A stretch of 64,000 bases of DNA from Bacteroidales bacterium (lineage in GTDB: Bacteria > Bacteroidota > Bacteroidia > Bacteroidales > Tenuifilaceae). The translations under genes were made by a program, and so were the position numbers. Of the stretch, positions 7,668 to 15,785 are shown piece by piece; position 1 is the stretch's first letter; each line of letters starts with the position of its first letter. Location: NCBI GenBank assembly GCA_016931855.1, contig JAFGDZ010000081.1:1-64000 (forward strand), given 5' to 3'. The notes under the pieces are model-generated. The model did no database searches. It worked only from the letters and a program-made list of their open reading frames with translations, and was not told the DNA's origin.

Positions 7668-9479
7668 ATGTGTAAAATTAATTCTAGATCCAGTTATCTA
7701 ATTGTTTTTTTACTACTATTTGTTTTCTCTGGCAAACCTGCAAAAAGTACACCCTTTGATGTAAAGAATCCTCCTTTTGTCTTCCCTTTTGCACAAATGT
7801 CGCAAAGCGATTTGAGTGGGGGCGGTTACTCTGAACTGGATTCTACTAATCAGTTACAAATTATAAGAGAGCATTCCGTACTAAAGGCTATTGCTGACCT
7901 TAGGTATAACGATGCCCTTGCTTACTTATATACCTGCTTGGCTATTTCTGGTGACGAGAAGGATACATTGGGCTTACAGATGGCCTACTCTTATCTTTCA
8001 ATTGTAGCTCAGGTATCAGGGAATACAGATGAATCGCTCAGATTTGCTTTGATGTGTGACTCCCTTGAGAACACAAAGAGCAACAAAGAGTATCATGTTG
8101 CATTTAAGGCAATATTGGGTAGCGCCCTATACTTTACCGGAGATACTTCCAGAGCTTATGAACTCCTTTACCCAATATCTGAGGTGGTTCCTAAGGGGGC
8201 TGAACTTAGCTATATCCATATTTATGCGCTAAATACTTTAGGGCAGCTGTACCTTGCTGAGAAAGACTTAGACTCTGCCGAACTCGTATTTAAATTGGTT
8301 GCCGAGAGTGGGAACCGTATTGCAAAGGGAATACAGATTGATGCTAACTTTAGCATTGCCAAAATATACTTTAAAAGGCGGCAACCTAGGGTTGCTCATT
8401 CCTACCTTCAGGTAGCACACGACGATGCGGTAAAAACCTCCAACCACCATTTCCTGTCAAGAATATACACTTTAAAGGCGCGCTACCTTCTTACGGCTAA
8501 AAAGTACAAAGGATCTGCGCTTTACTTTGCTAAGGCCGATAGCGTTGTCACAATTGCAAATAGTAAGAATACTAGCGAGGGGGTTAAGTCGTTAATAGCC
8601 AATTATAAAGCGTCCAATAGGGAGCGCAAAATGATTATTGAGAAGCAACGAGCCGAGATTGATAATCTTAAGCTATCTAGAAAAGTAATGCGGTTGTCCT
8701 TTTACCTTCTTTCCCTTATTCTTCTTTTGAGCCTTGTTGCTATAGGCTTTATGATTTACGATAGGAGGAAGGTTAGCTTTATCAACTCACTACTAAAGGA
8801 AATTGCCGAGAAGAAGCAGGATCTGCTATCAAGTTTCGTTCGTGCACAGGAGTCTGAGCGTAAGCGGTTTGCCCGCGATTTGCACGATGGTATCGGAAGC
8901 ATGATTGCGCTGCTTAAAATGTCCCTTGCCTACAAAATATCTAAACAGGAGATGGTATCAATTGCGGAGCAGGAGGTTTTTCTTCGTCAAGTTGATGATA
9001 TCTACCTTAATCTACGCGACGTTGCCTTTAACCTTATGCCCATTGTACTTGTTAAGGAAGGGTTAAACGCTGCTTGCAGCGCTCTTGTAGAGAGGCTTAA
9101 TGTGGTAAACAATGTATTCTCCTTTAATGCCTTGACTTTGAGTTCGCGCTTGCCATCCGACATAGAGTATGCTCTATTTAGGGTTACACAGGAGATTACC
9201 ACAAATATTGTTAAGCATGCTAACGCCTCGTGGGCACTAGTAGAGTTTACAAATGATAGCTCTACTATTGGGCTTCAAATCTCCTATGAGGGCAAGGGTT
9301 TTAATCCCGAGGAACTTAAAACATCAACTGGTTATGGTTGGCGTAACATTAGGGTTAGGCTGGAGCAGGTTGGTGGTAGCATTGTTGTTGATTCGGCTCA
9401 AGGGGAATCCGTAACTACCTATATTATAGAGGTTCCATTTTCCGGTAGAAGAATAAGTTCTTATCTTGCTGTAAACTAA
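7668..9479 (+). CDS. TPR-containing sensor histidine kinase, NarX/HisKA_3 type
   Basis: This is the sensor of a two-component pair. An N-terminal hydrophobic segment (about 10-22) exports a sensor region of tetratricopeptide-like helices to about residue 320. A transmembrane segment follows at about 344-363, then a cytoplasmic HisKA_3 domain with phosphoacceptor His406 in RDLHDG, and a HATPase domain with an N-box-like EITTNIVKHAN and a G-box GYGWRNIRVRL. This architecture is common in Bacteroidota. The response regulator lies 61 bases downstream. The signal it senses is unknown; the adjacent susCD operon is a possible target. Confidence 0.92.
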   Translation: MCKINSRSSYLIVFLLLFVFSGKPAKSTPFDVKNPPFVFPFAQMSQSDLSGGGYSELDSTNQLQIIREHSVLKAIADLRYNDALAYLYTCLAISGDEKDTLGLQMAYSYLSIVAQVSGNTDESLRFALMCDSLENTKSNKEYHVAFKAILGSALYFTGDTSRAYELLYPISEVVPKGAELSYIHIYALNTLGQLYLAEKDLDSAELVFKLVAESGNRIAKGIQIDANFSIAKIYFKRRQPRVAHSYLQVAHDDAVKTSNHHFLSRIYTLKARYLLTAKKYKGSALYFAKADSVVTIANSKNTSEGVKSLIANYKASNRERKMIIEKQRAEIDNLKLSRKVMRLSFYLLSLILLLSLVAIGFMIYDRRKVSFINSLLKEIAEKKQDLLSSFVRAQESERKRFARDLHDGIGSMIALLKMSLAYKISKQEMVSIAEQEVFLRQVDDIYLNLRDVAFNLMPIVLVKEGLNAACSALVERLNVVNNVFSFNALTLSSRLPSDIEYALFRVTQEITTNIVKHANASWALVEFTNDSSTIGLQISYEGKGFNPEELKTSTGYGWRNIRVRLEQVGGSIVVDSAQGESVTTYIIEVPFSGRRISSYLAVN

Positions 9480-9540
9480 TTTATTATAGTTATACTTTTA
9501 GGCTGTTATTCAATAATACTTAAGTAAGAAAAAACATGCA

Positions 9541-10179
9541 ATGGAAAAGAAGCAGGTAAAAATAGCGCTGGTTGACGATCACGTCCTGTTTGCCCAGGGT
9601 TTACAGTCTATGCTCACCTCATGCGGATATGTGGTGGTTGGTGTAGGTGCTAACGTTGAGCAGGGTTATTGCTTGGTTAAAAACAATGCTGTTGATATTG
9701 TTTTTTGCGACGTGCAAATGCCCAAAGAGGGTGGTGGCATTCTGGTTGAAAGGCTTCGTGCGGAGTTTCCCCGGGTTCGCATTGCCATGCTAAGCATGTG
9801 CGAGGATGCTGCAACTATCCGCGAGATGTTAGACCTTGGCATTGATGCTTACCTTGTTAAATCATCAACAATAGATACTATCCAGCGGGCTATTGCTTAT
9901 ATACTTGAGGGTAAGCGTTATATATCAGAGGAGATTGCCTCTATTCTGATGGAAAAAACTGAGTCTAAATCCAGCAGAGCGCTTCTTACTGCTCGCGAAA
10001 AGGAGATTCTTAGGCTTATGCTAAATGAGCTGGCCAACAAGGAAATTGCCGATAAGCTGTTCATTAGTGAGCGTACCGTTGAGGCGCACCGTCGAAATAT
10101 TTACCGTAAAACCAATACCTCATCCATTATTGGGTTAATGAAGTGGTCCGTAGAGCATAATGTTATAGATTTGCACTAG
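9541..10179 (+). CDS. NarL/LuxR-family response regulator
   Basis: It has an N-terminal receiver domain with acidic residues Asp12-Asp13, phosphoacceptor Asp57 and conserved Lys107, then a LuxR-type helix-turn-helix at about 145-205 (LTAREKEILRLM, SERTVEAHRRNI). The 212-residue length is normal. It follows the kinase gene and is presumably its partner. Its targets are not shown by the sequence; the TAAGTG-N4-CACTTA palindromes near susC are one untested possibility. The gene converges on oxyR with 27 bases between them. Confidence 0.93.
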   Translation: MEKKQVKIALVDDHVLFAQGLQSMLTSCGYVVVGVGANVEQGYCLVKNNAVDIVFCDVQMPKEGGGILVERLRAEFPRVRIAMLSMCEDAATIREMLDLGIDAYLVKSSTIDTIQRAIAYILEGKRYISEEIASILMEKTESKSSRALLTAREKEILRLMLNELANKEIADKLFISERTVEAHRRNIYRKTNTSSIIGLMKWSVEHNVIDLH

Positions 10180-10206
10180 TTAACAACACATTTGGTATGA
10201 GTGGGG

Positions 10207-11139
10207 TTAAATATCAACAACATTGCCGCTTTTTCGCTCCTGTATTCTCTGTGGAACCGATTTAATAATCTCATCCGTTAAGCTGTCAATAAGCCTTTTC
10301 TTTACCTGTTCTCTATGGGTAACAACGCTTACCTCTCTAAGTGGTGCTGGGCCTGCAAAAGGGCGTACGTGTTGCTGCTGATTGGCTGTTAGCCCATCAA
10401 TGGCAAGTTCGGGTATAATGGTTACTCCTTGGCTCTGCTCCACCAGTCTAATGAGCGTTTCAATGCTTCCTGCCTCGTACTCAAAATTCGATGTGCCGCT
10501 CTCTTTCTTCAGCTCGCAAAGCTTTAGTATTTGGGAGCGGAAACAGTGCCCTTCCTCCAAAAGCCAGAGCCTATTGGGGTTTATATCGCCAGGCAGAATG
10601 TACTCCTTACTAAATATTTGCTCATCCTTTCCCACATAGGCGTAGAACTCTTCATAAAAAAGAGGGCGTTCTTTAAGTGAGTTATCGTAAAGGGGCGTTA
10701 CTAGTAGCCCCGCATCAATCTTGCCCCGCTTTAGCTCATCTACAATTTGGTCGGTTACCATCTCGGTTAGCTTTAGCGTAACGCCTGGGTACTTTGTGGT
10801 AAAGCTTTTTAGGAATAGCGGCAGCAGGTAGGGGGCTAGCGTTGGTATTATGCCCAGCCTAAGCGTACCGGCAATAACCCCTTTCTCCTCCATGGCCATT
10901 TGCTTTAGCTTCTCGGCTTCGGCAAGTATGCGGCGGGCTTGGGCAATCATGCACTCGCCAATGGGTGTAGGTACTACGGGCTGCTTGCTGCGGTCAAAAA
11001 GGCGAACCTCTAGCTCATCTTCCAGCTTTTGAATCATGGTGCTCAGCGTGGGCTGGGTAACAAAGCACGCCTCGGCCGCTTTGGCAAAATGCCTGTGATT
11101 CTCTACGGCAATAATGTACTCTAGCTGCTGTAAATTCAT
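10207..11139 (-). CDS. oxyR: Hydrogen peroxide-responsive LysR-type regulator OxyR
   Basis: The N-terminal winged helix-turn-helix (1-60) and the LysR substrate-binding fold are complete in 310 residues. The two redox cysteines sit at Cys199 and Cys208 in EGHCFRSQILKLC, the same numbers and spacing as in E. coli OxyR, so disulfide switching is expected. It is divergent from dps, with the 1-Cys peroxiredoxin next to it, both typical OxyR targets. A 12-bp palindrome lies in the divergent region. Confidence 0.93.
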   Translation of the reverse strand: MNLQQLEYIIAVENHRHFAKAAEACFVTQPTLSTMIQKLEDELEVRLFDRSKQPVVPTPIGECMIAQARRILAEAEKLKQMAMEEKGVIAGTLRLGIIPTLAPYLLPLFLKSFTTKYPGVTLKLTEMVTDQIVDELKRGKIDAGLLVTPLYDNSLKERPLFYEEFYAYVGKDEQIFSKEYILPGDINPNRLWLLEEGHCFRSQILKLCELKKESGTSNFEYEAGSIETLIRLVEQSQGVTIIPELAIDGLTANQQQHVRPFAGPAPLREVSVVTHREQVKKRLIDSLTDEIIKSVPQRIQERKSGNVVDI

Positions 11140-11181
11140 TTTTTGCTGATGATTTTTGGGGTTATTATCCTAATTCCTTGT

Positions 11182-11193
11182 TCAGAATTCTGA
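11182..11193. promoter_or_regulatory. Palindrome in the oxyR-dps divergent region
   Basis: TCAGAATTCTGA is a perfect 12-bp palindrome 43 bases upstream of the oxyR start. It may be an operator for OxyR autoregulation, but it does not clearly match the extended four-element OxyR site, and a chance EcoRI-type palindrome is possible. Confidence 0.3.
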
Positions 11194-11337
11194 CTGTTGT
11201 TGTATAAATACTTGAAATACAAATGTAATAGATTTTATAGATGATGTGATATAAAATATCAGTTTGATAAATATGTTAAGGTTAACCACCTTTGTATTGT
11301 TCAAAAATCACAGTAAAAACATTAAACTTTTATAGAT

Positions 11338-11814
11338 ATGAAAACCACATCACGAATTGGATTAAACGTTGAAAAATCGGCTCAACTTGCCGACAAGTTA
11401 AATGCTCTACTTGCAAACTACCAGCTGCTTTACATGAATGCCCGTGGGTACCACTGGAACATAAAGGGCGAGAAGTTTTTTGAGCTTCACCTAAAGTTCG
11501 AGGAGCTTTACACCGACCTTCAGGTTAAGATTGATGAGGTTGCCGAGCGTATTCTTACCCTTGCGCACTCGCCGCTACACAGCTACACCGATTACCTAAA
11601 GCGCTCTAGCGTTAAGGAGAACACTAATGTCTCCGATGGGAAGGTGGCTCTACAGAACATTCTCGACTCCTTTGAGGTGATTATCACTCTACAGCGCGAT
11701 ATTCTTGACCTCTCTGCCGATGCTAACGATGAGGGTACCAACGCCCTAATGAGCGACTATATCCGTGAGCAGGAGAAGCTTGTATGGATGTACTCTGCAT
11801 ACCTAGGTAAATAA
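11338..11814 (+). CDS. dps: Dps-family ferritin-like DNA-protecting protein
   Basis: Dps forms a 12-subunit shell that oxidises Fe(II) with hydrogen peroxide and stores iron. The intersubunit ferroxidase ligands are visible as His39, His51, Asp66 and Glu70, with the spacing of characterised Dps proteins (RGYHWNIKG, then KIDEVAER). The 158-residue length is standard. The N-terminus is short and has only modest basic charge, so DNA binding is uncertain. Divergent oxyR suggests peroxide induction; TTTG boxes at 11263-11266 and 11291-11294 may be its promoter. Confidence 0.95.
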   Translation: MKTTSRIGLNVEKSAQLADKLNALLANYQLLYMNARGYHWNIKGEKFFELHLKFEELYTDLQVKIDEVAERILTLAHSPLHSYTDYLKRSSVKENTNVSDGKVALQNILDSFEVIITLQRDILDLSADANDEGTNALMSDYIREQEKLVWMYSAYLGK

Positions 11815-11859
11815 TTAGAATTCAATGCAGATTGATTAAGGTGCTTTCCTCTGTAAAAC

Positions 11860-11888
11860 CACTGACAGGGTTAAAAACGCTGTCAGTG
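11860..11888 (+). terminator. Inverted repeat between dps and the peroxiredoxin gene
   Basis: A perfect 9-bp stem CACTGACAG/CTGTCAGTG surrounds an 11-base loop. No T-run follows, so it could be a weak terminator for dps or an operator for the peroxiredoxin gene. Confidence 0.4.
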
Positions 11889-11944
11889 ATTGGGAAACAA
11901 CCAAAACGAAAAAAATTGTAAAACGTTAAATAACATAACTAACC

Positions 11945-12595
11945 ATGGAAACACAAGAACTAACCGTAATGCCTCGTATTGGCGATATCGCCCCAGATTT
12001 TAGCGCTGTAACCACCAAAGGGAATATTAAGATGTCCGACTTTGCCAAGGACAAGTGGATTGTAATGTTCTCTCATCCTGCCGATTTCACGCCTGTTTGC
12101 ACCACCGAGATGAGCGGCTTTGCCCTTCGCAAGCAGGAGTTTACCGACCTAAACGCGGAGCTGCTTGGCCTTAGCATCGACAGCATACACGCTCACCTAG
12201 GATGGGTGGCCAACGTTAAGGAGAAAACTGGCGTTTACTTTGATTTCCCAATCATTGCCGACCTGGACATGAAGGTGTCTAAGCTTTACGGAATGCTTCA
12301 GCCAAACGAGAGCGAAACGGCTGCTGTACGTGCGGTGTTCTTTATCGACCCAAACAAAAAAATCCGCCTAATAATGTACTACCCATTAAATGTGGGGCGT
12401 AACATGGACGAGATTCTCCGCTCCCTTAAGGCGCTGCAAACTGCCGATAAGTTTAAAGTGGCGCTGCCGCTTGATTGGAAACCTGGCGAAAAGGTTATTC
12501 TCCCTGCTCCTAGAACCCTTGATGAGATGGAGGCTCGTATGGCCGACAATAGCCTAGAAAAGGTAGATTTTTACCTTGCTAAAAAGAGTTTATAG
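11945..12595 (+). CDS. 1-Cys peroxiredoxin (Prx6/AhpC-TSA family)
   Basis: This thiol peroxidase reduces hydrogen and alkyl peroxides. The peroxidatic cysteine is Cys52 in PADFTPVCTTEM, with the usual Pro and Thr neighbours. No other cysteine occurs in the 216 residues, so it is a 1-Cys enzyme that needs an external thiol. The length and the extended C-terminal region fit the Prx6 subfamily rather than classical AhpC. Its place beside oxyR and dps supports a peroxide-defence role. A terminator follows immediately. Confidence 0.93.
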   Translation: METQELTVMPRIGDIAPDFSAVTTKGNIKMSDFAKDKWIVMFSHPADFTPVCTTEMSGFALRKQEFTDLNAELLGLSIDSIHAHLGWVANVKEKTGVYFDFPIIADLDMKVSKLYGMLQPNESETAAVRAVFFIDPNKKIRLIMYYPLNVGRNMDEILRSLKALQTADKFKVALPLDWKPGEKVILPAPRTLDEMEARMADNSLEKVDFYLAKKSL

Positions 12596-12597
12596 AA

Positions 12598-12625
12598 AAA
12601 GGGGCGCAAGCCCCTTTCTCTTTTT
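12598..12625 (+). terminator. Terminator of the peroxiredoxin gene
   Basis: The stem AAAGGGGC/GCCCCTTT with a GCAA loop is followed by CTCTTTTT. It starts two bases after the stop codon. Confidence 0.85.
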
Positions 12626-12662
12626 GGTGCTTGGCAAAACCAAGCTATGTTAACTTAGGGTT

Positions 12663-13328
12663 TTACTGGTTGGCGGGTTCCTCCTCCGTTAAGTGGCTAA
12701 GCTGCGCTTTAAGCTTATCAACGTGCCTGCCATACATCTTTTTAACGTAGAATTTAACAAAGTACACGTAGGCTACAACAAAGGCTGCAACAAAAAGCAC
12801 ATTAAAAATCCACACCGCAGGATGAATGCTTGCAAGGTTTGCGCGGTTTAAAATGGCTGAATCTCCTGCTCCTATTTGGAATCCGTATATCATGGAGGGG
12901 ATAATAAGTATTAAACCTAGGTATAAATTTATATTGCGGTAAAAAACTATGAACCGTTCAGTTTTACTAATTAGCTCGGTAAGGCTTTCCTTAAGGTCGC
13001 TTCCAACTAGGTTAATGCTCCTAATTTTCTGGAACTTGATTAGGTAGTATGATACAAGCGTTAGGAAAAGTATCCCTAGAGATAGTAGAAAAATGGCGCC
13101 GTACACATTAGACCAATCGTATATTGCATAAGCAATAAGCAGCGGGGATATTATAAAGCCAGATATAATTTCAACGCAGAACGATTTTTTCAACTTTGTG
13201 AAAACTGTATTTGGCTCCTTACTCTTGGCAAGGGTTTTCTCAATCATTACAGCAAGATCTGCGTTTGCGCTGGAGTCCATTTTCCCCCAAGCATCACTCA
13301 GATTGTCAAATTCGTTATTACTGCTCAT
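12663..13328 (-). CDS. Four-helix membrane protein co-encoded with an ECF sigma factor
   Basis: The 221 residues have a soluble N-terminus and about four transmembrane segments (near 56-72, 76-92, 130-150 and 172-192), then a basic cytoplasmic tail ending EEEPANQ. I do not recognise the family. The start overlaps the end of the upstream sigma gene by 11 bases, so translation is coupled. The position is where an anti-sigma factor is expected, but no zinc-binding or typical anti-sigma motif is visible, so that role is only inferred from position. Confidence 0.75.
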   Translation of the reverse strand: MSSNNEFDNLSDAWGKMDSSANADLAVMIEKTLAKSKEPNTVFTKLKKSFCVEIISGFIISPLLIAYAIYDWSNVYGAIFLLSLGILFLTLVSYYLIKFQKIRSINLVGSDLKESLTELISKTERFIVFYRNINLYLGLILIIPSMIYGFQIGAGDSAILNRANLASIHPAVWIFNVLFVAAFVVAYVYFVKFYVKKMYGRHVDKLKAQLSHLTEEEPANQ

Positions 13329-13836
13329 GACTGTATATAGTTTGAAGTTTCTTCTTTATTCTGTGGATTTTCACTCCGGCATTAGATGTGCTAATACCAA
13401 TAATTTCGGCAATCTCCTCTGTGCTATGATTCTCTAGGTAGAGGGTGATTATTGCCTTCTCGGCATCGTCAAGCTGCGAAATTGCCCAGTGTAGGCGCTG
13501 TATCTGCTCATCGGTGTTTTCGCCATCGGGAGTGTAATCCTCCTTTTGGTACTGTGCCATGTTGCGCTGCCTACGGTCATCGTTCCTAAGCTGCGTACAT
13601 GCGGTGTTTAGGGCTACCTTATATATAAAAGTCGATGGCTTAGATTCGCCCCTAAAGTTTCCAAAGCTTCGCCAAAGCTGGTACAGAATCTCCTGAAAAA
13701 GATCCTGCCTGTCGGATTCATTACGCGTGTAAACCCTACATACTTTGTTTATTATGCGCTCGTGCTCCTTTACTAGCTGAGTAAACGCGAGCTTATCTGC
13801 TTCTGGCATGCTTCTGCTTAACTTTTCTACTTCCAT
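13318..13836 (-). CDS. ECF-type RNA polymerase sigma factor
   Basis: It has sigma region 2 at about 15-85 (DRQDLFQEILYQLWRSFGNF, then FIYKVALNTA) and region 4 at about 110-165 (LDDAEKAIITLYLENHSTEEIAEIIGIS), in the 172 residues typical of ECF sigmas. It directs a small regulon in response to an envelope or extracellular signal. It is the first gene of a two-gene unit with the overlapping membrane protein. The upstream 168 bases hold an unusual three-part inverted repeat. Confidence 0.93.
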   Translation of the reverse strand: MEVEKLSRSMPEADKLAFTQLVKEHERIINKVCRVYTRNESDRQDLFQEILYQLWRSFGNFRGESKPSTFIYKVALNTACTQLRNDDRRQRNMAQYQKEDYTPDGENTDEQIQRLHWAISQLDDAEKAIITLYLENHSTEEIAEIIGISTSNAGVKIHRIKKKLQTIYSHEQ

Positions 13837-13910
13837 TAGTATGGCTTGTTTCCGTTTTTTTACAGATTAAAGATTTTTTTCAATGATATTTTTGTAAGTA
13901 ACAGGATTAC

Positions 13911-13973
13911 AGTAAGGTGTGACTTTGGTTGGTTGCATTTTCTAATCACACCTTTATGGAAATCCGTAAGGTG
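13911..13973 (-). repeat. Three-segment inverted/direct repeat upstream of the ECF sigma gene
   Basis: GTAAGGTG occurs at 13912-13919 and again at 13966-13973. Between them lies the complementary TCACACCTT (13946-13954). The middle segment can pair with the left one (9 bp, 13914-13922 with 13946-13954) or with the right one (13949-13960 with 13963-13973, imperfect). It lies between the amidotransferase gene and the sigma gene on the transcribed minus strand. Confidence 0.6.
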
Positions 13974-14004
13974 CTGAACTATATAGCAAATAGGCTTAAA
14001 ACGA

Positions 14005-15093
14005 TTAGTACATACCCCCAATCCTTTTCCAGAAAGTGTTATGAAAATCTACACCCTGGATGTTTGGAAATCTATGAGCGTAGGAACTGTCTGTACTATT
14101 GGGCATTGCATGAATAGGAACGTTGGGCTTATAAATATCGGGAACCTCAGGGTGAAACTGCACGCCAACCACATTGGGGTATTCGGTGTGCGTAACGGCT
14201 TCTACTATTTTCCCATCCATTGATGTAGCAACAGGTATAAAACCTTTGCCCATGCGCTCAATGGCTTGGTGATGTGAGCTCCAAACCATAGGCGTTTCGT
14301 CGCTTTGCAAATCGTTAAGGTTTGATTCTTTGGTGAAGCGTATTCTATGAAAGCTGCCCCACGAGAGGTCTCCATCAACACCAAAGTTTGTGAAGTAGTT
14401 TCTGTGCTGATTATCCGCAGGTAGTTGTAGCACATCCTCTGCTGTTTGGCACTGGTACAGCTCGGTGGGGATATCCTGAACCATCGTTCCGCCGGTTGCC
14501 ACATTCATGCTCTGCATGCCTAGGCAAATGCCTAGAATTCGGTACTCTTTTTTCTGCTCAAGCAGCGGTGCAAATGTGGAATCCTGATATCCTCCTAAAA
14601 GGTGAAACAGAAACGATAGCTCCATGTAGTGTCTGTGCGCATCGGTAATAACGGTTAGCAAGTTAGTGGGCTCATTGTAGGTAGCAGGTGGCATATCTGG
14701 CCCGCCAAAAAAGATAATCCCTTCCGATTGTTTAAAGAGGCTTGTGAACTGCTCCGTGCAGCTGTTATGCTGGTAAAGCTGACTAGGATTTAGCACCTCG
14801 GTAATTGGCTGTAGCTCAACATTCAGAATTCCTTCGTTACGCAGAAAATCTGCCGTTTGCTGAAAGTTGTAGGCTTGCTTTGTGTGGTAAACTCCAATGG
14901 CCTTGTAGTGAGCGGGTAATGTAAATATCCCATTCTCCGTAAGGTATTTAAAGGTTTTGATGTTATTAACAGTTGGGTTCATTAAAACTATGTACCGCTG
15001 TTGGCTGCTATCATCGGGTTGTTTATCCTTGACTGGCTGGCTACAGGCAGTGAGCACAATAAGCGCAATGAGTAGGGTGGTTATCTTTTTCAT
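14005..15093 (-). CDS. Class I glutamine amidotransferase-like lipoprotein (peptidase C26 type)
   Basis: A signal peptide ends at lipobox Cys17 (LTAC), so the protein is a lipoprotein. The rest resembles gamma-glutamyl hydrolases of the class I amidotransferase fold. The nucleophile elbow GICLGMQ holds Cys190, the oxyanion-type loop is FFGGPDMPP (128-136), and the catalytic His314 and Glu316 lie in VQFHPE. At 362 residues it is longer than cytosolic PuuD-type enzymes. The substrate is unknown; an exported hydrolase of gamma-glutamyl bonds is the best guess. It stands alone between lrp and the sigma gene. Confidence 0.82.
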   Translation of the reverse strand: MKKITTLLIALIVLTACSQPVKDKQPDDSSQQRYIVLMNPTVNNIKTFKYLTENGIFTLPAHYKAIGVYHTKQAYNFQQTADFLRNEGILNVELQPITEVLNPSQLYQHNSCTEQFTSLFKQSEGIIFFGGPDMPPATYNEPTNLLTVITDAHRHYMELSFLFHLLGGYQDSTFAPLLEQKKEYRILGICLGMQSMNVATGGTMVQDIPTELYQCQTAEDVLQLPADNQHRNYFTNFGVDGDLSWGSFHRIRFTKESNLNDLQSDETPMVWSSHHQAIERMGKGFIPVATSMDGKIVEAVTHTEYPNVVGVQFHPEVPDIYKPNVPIHAMPNSTDSSYAHRFPNIQGVDFHNTFWKRIGGMY

Positions 15094-15129
15094 TGATTGG
15101 GTATAGTGGTGGGTTTATAATCCTTTAGC

Positions 15130-15606
15130 CTACTTTTTCAGGAGCCCCATATTTAAGTCGTATCCTCCTTTTTGGGCGCCAGAAATAACAAACACGCTTT
15201 GAAAATGGGTTATATGCTCAATACCAGCAAGTTTCTCCTCTAAAAATACCTTGAACTGGTCCATGTCGCTAACCATAACCTTAAGCAGCGAGTCGTAGTT
15301 TCCCGAAATGTAGTAAAACTCCATTACTTCGGGTAGCGATAGTACCGTTTTTTGAAACGATTCCACAACATCTTTGGAGTGGCTCTTAAGCGATACCATG
15401 AGGAATATGGTGAGCTTACGTTCAATTTTCTCAGCGTTTAGCACTGCCGAGTACTTCTCAATATACCCTTCTTTCTCCAGCTTCTTTACCCTTTCGTATG
15501 CCGGGGTAGTTGAAAGGTGAAGCCTTTCTGCTAGTTCCTTTGTGGTAATGCGGGCATCGTTCTGTAGAATAGAAAGAATCTTAATATCAGTGGCATCCAG
15601 TTTCAT
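15130..15606 (-). CDS. Lrp/AsnC-family transcriptional regulator
   Basis: The helix-turn-helix is at about 20-45 (DARITTKELAERLHLSTTPAYERVKKLE) and the C-terminal RAM ligand-binding domain at about 65-150. The 158 residues are typical of Lrp-like feast/famine regulators that bind amino acids. It is divergent from the 2-oxoacid:ferredoxin oxidoreductase operon, and two Lrp-like operator boxes lie between them. Control of that operon and of itself is a strong inference. Confidence 0.93.
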   Translation of the reverse strand: MKLDATDIKILSILQNDARITTKELAERLHLSTTPAYERVKKLEKEGYIEKYSAVLNAEKIERKLTIFLMVSLKSHSKDVVESFQKTVLSLPEVMEFYYISGNYDSLLKVMVSDMDQFKVFLEEKLAGIEHITHFQSVFVISGAQKGGYDLNMGLLKK

Positions 15607-15680
15607 TGCAGCAAATTTTTCTGTTTTAATTCCCTAAAGTCAGGCTTTTTCGAATAAATGGTAATAAAAAATCAAATCTG

Positions 15681-15695
15681 TAGAATAGAAATCTA
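15681..15695. promoter_or_regulatory. Lrp-like operator box 1
   Basis: The 15-mer with arms TAGAA and ATCTA fits the E. coli Lrp consensus YAGHAWATTWTDCTR at 12 of 15 positions by my count. Its centre lies about 62 bases, roughly six helical turns, from box 2. Confidence 0.5.
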
Positions 15696-15742
15696 AAAAT
15701 AAATCATATTAAAGAAAAAACAGCATAAAACGGCAATATTTG

Positions 15743-15757
15743 TAGAACATAATTCTA
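15743..15757. promoter_or_regulatory. Lrp-like operator box 2
   Basis: TAGAA-N5-TTCTA is a perfect inverted repeat that fits the Lrp consensus at 13 of 15 positions. It ends 28 bases before the oxidoreductase start codon, so it would overlap or flank that promoter. Confidence 0.6.
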
Positions 15758-15785
15758 TTAGTTCGGCACGAATAATCTAGCTTAT

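Noticed and set aside
13929-14117. Plus-strand open frame of 62 codons between the sigma and amidotransferase genes
   Set aside because: It overlaps the end of the amidotransferase gene on the opposite strand and has no motif; the inverted repeats explain the region better.
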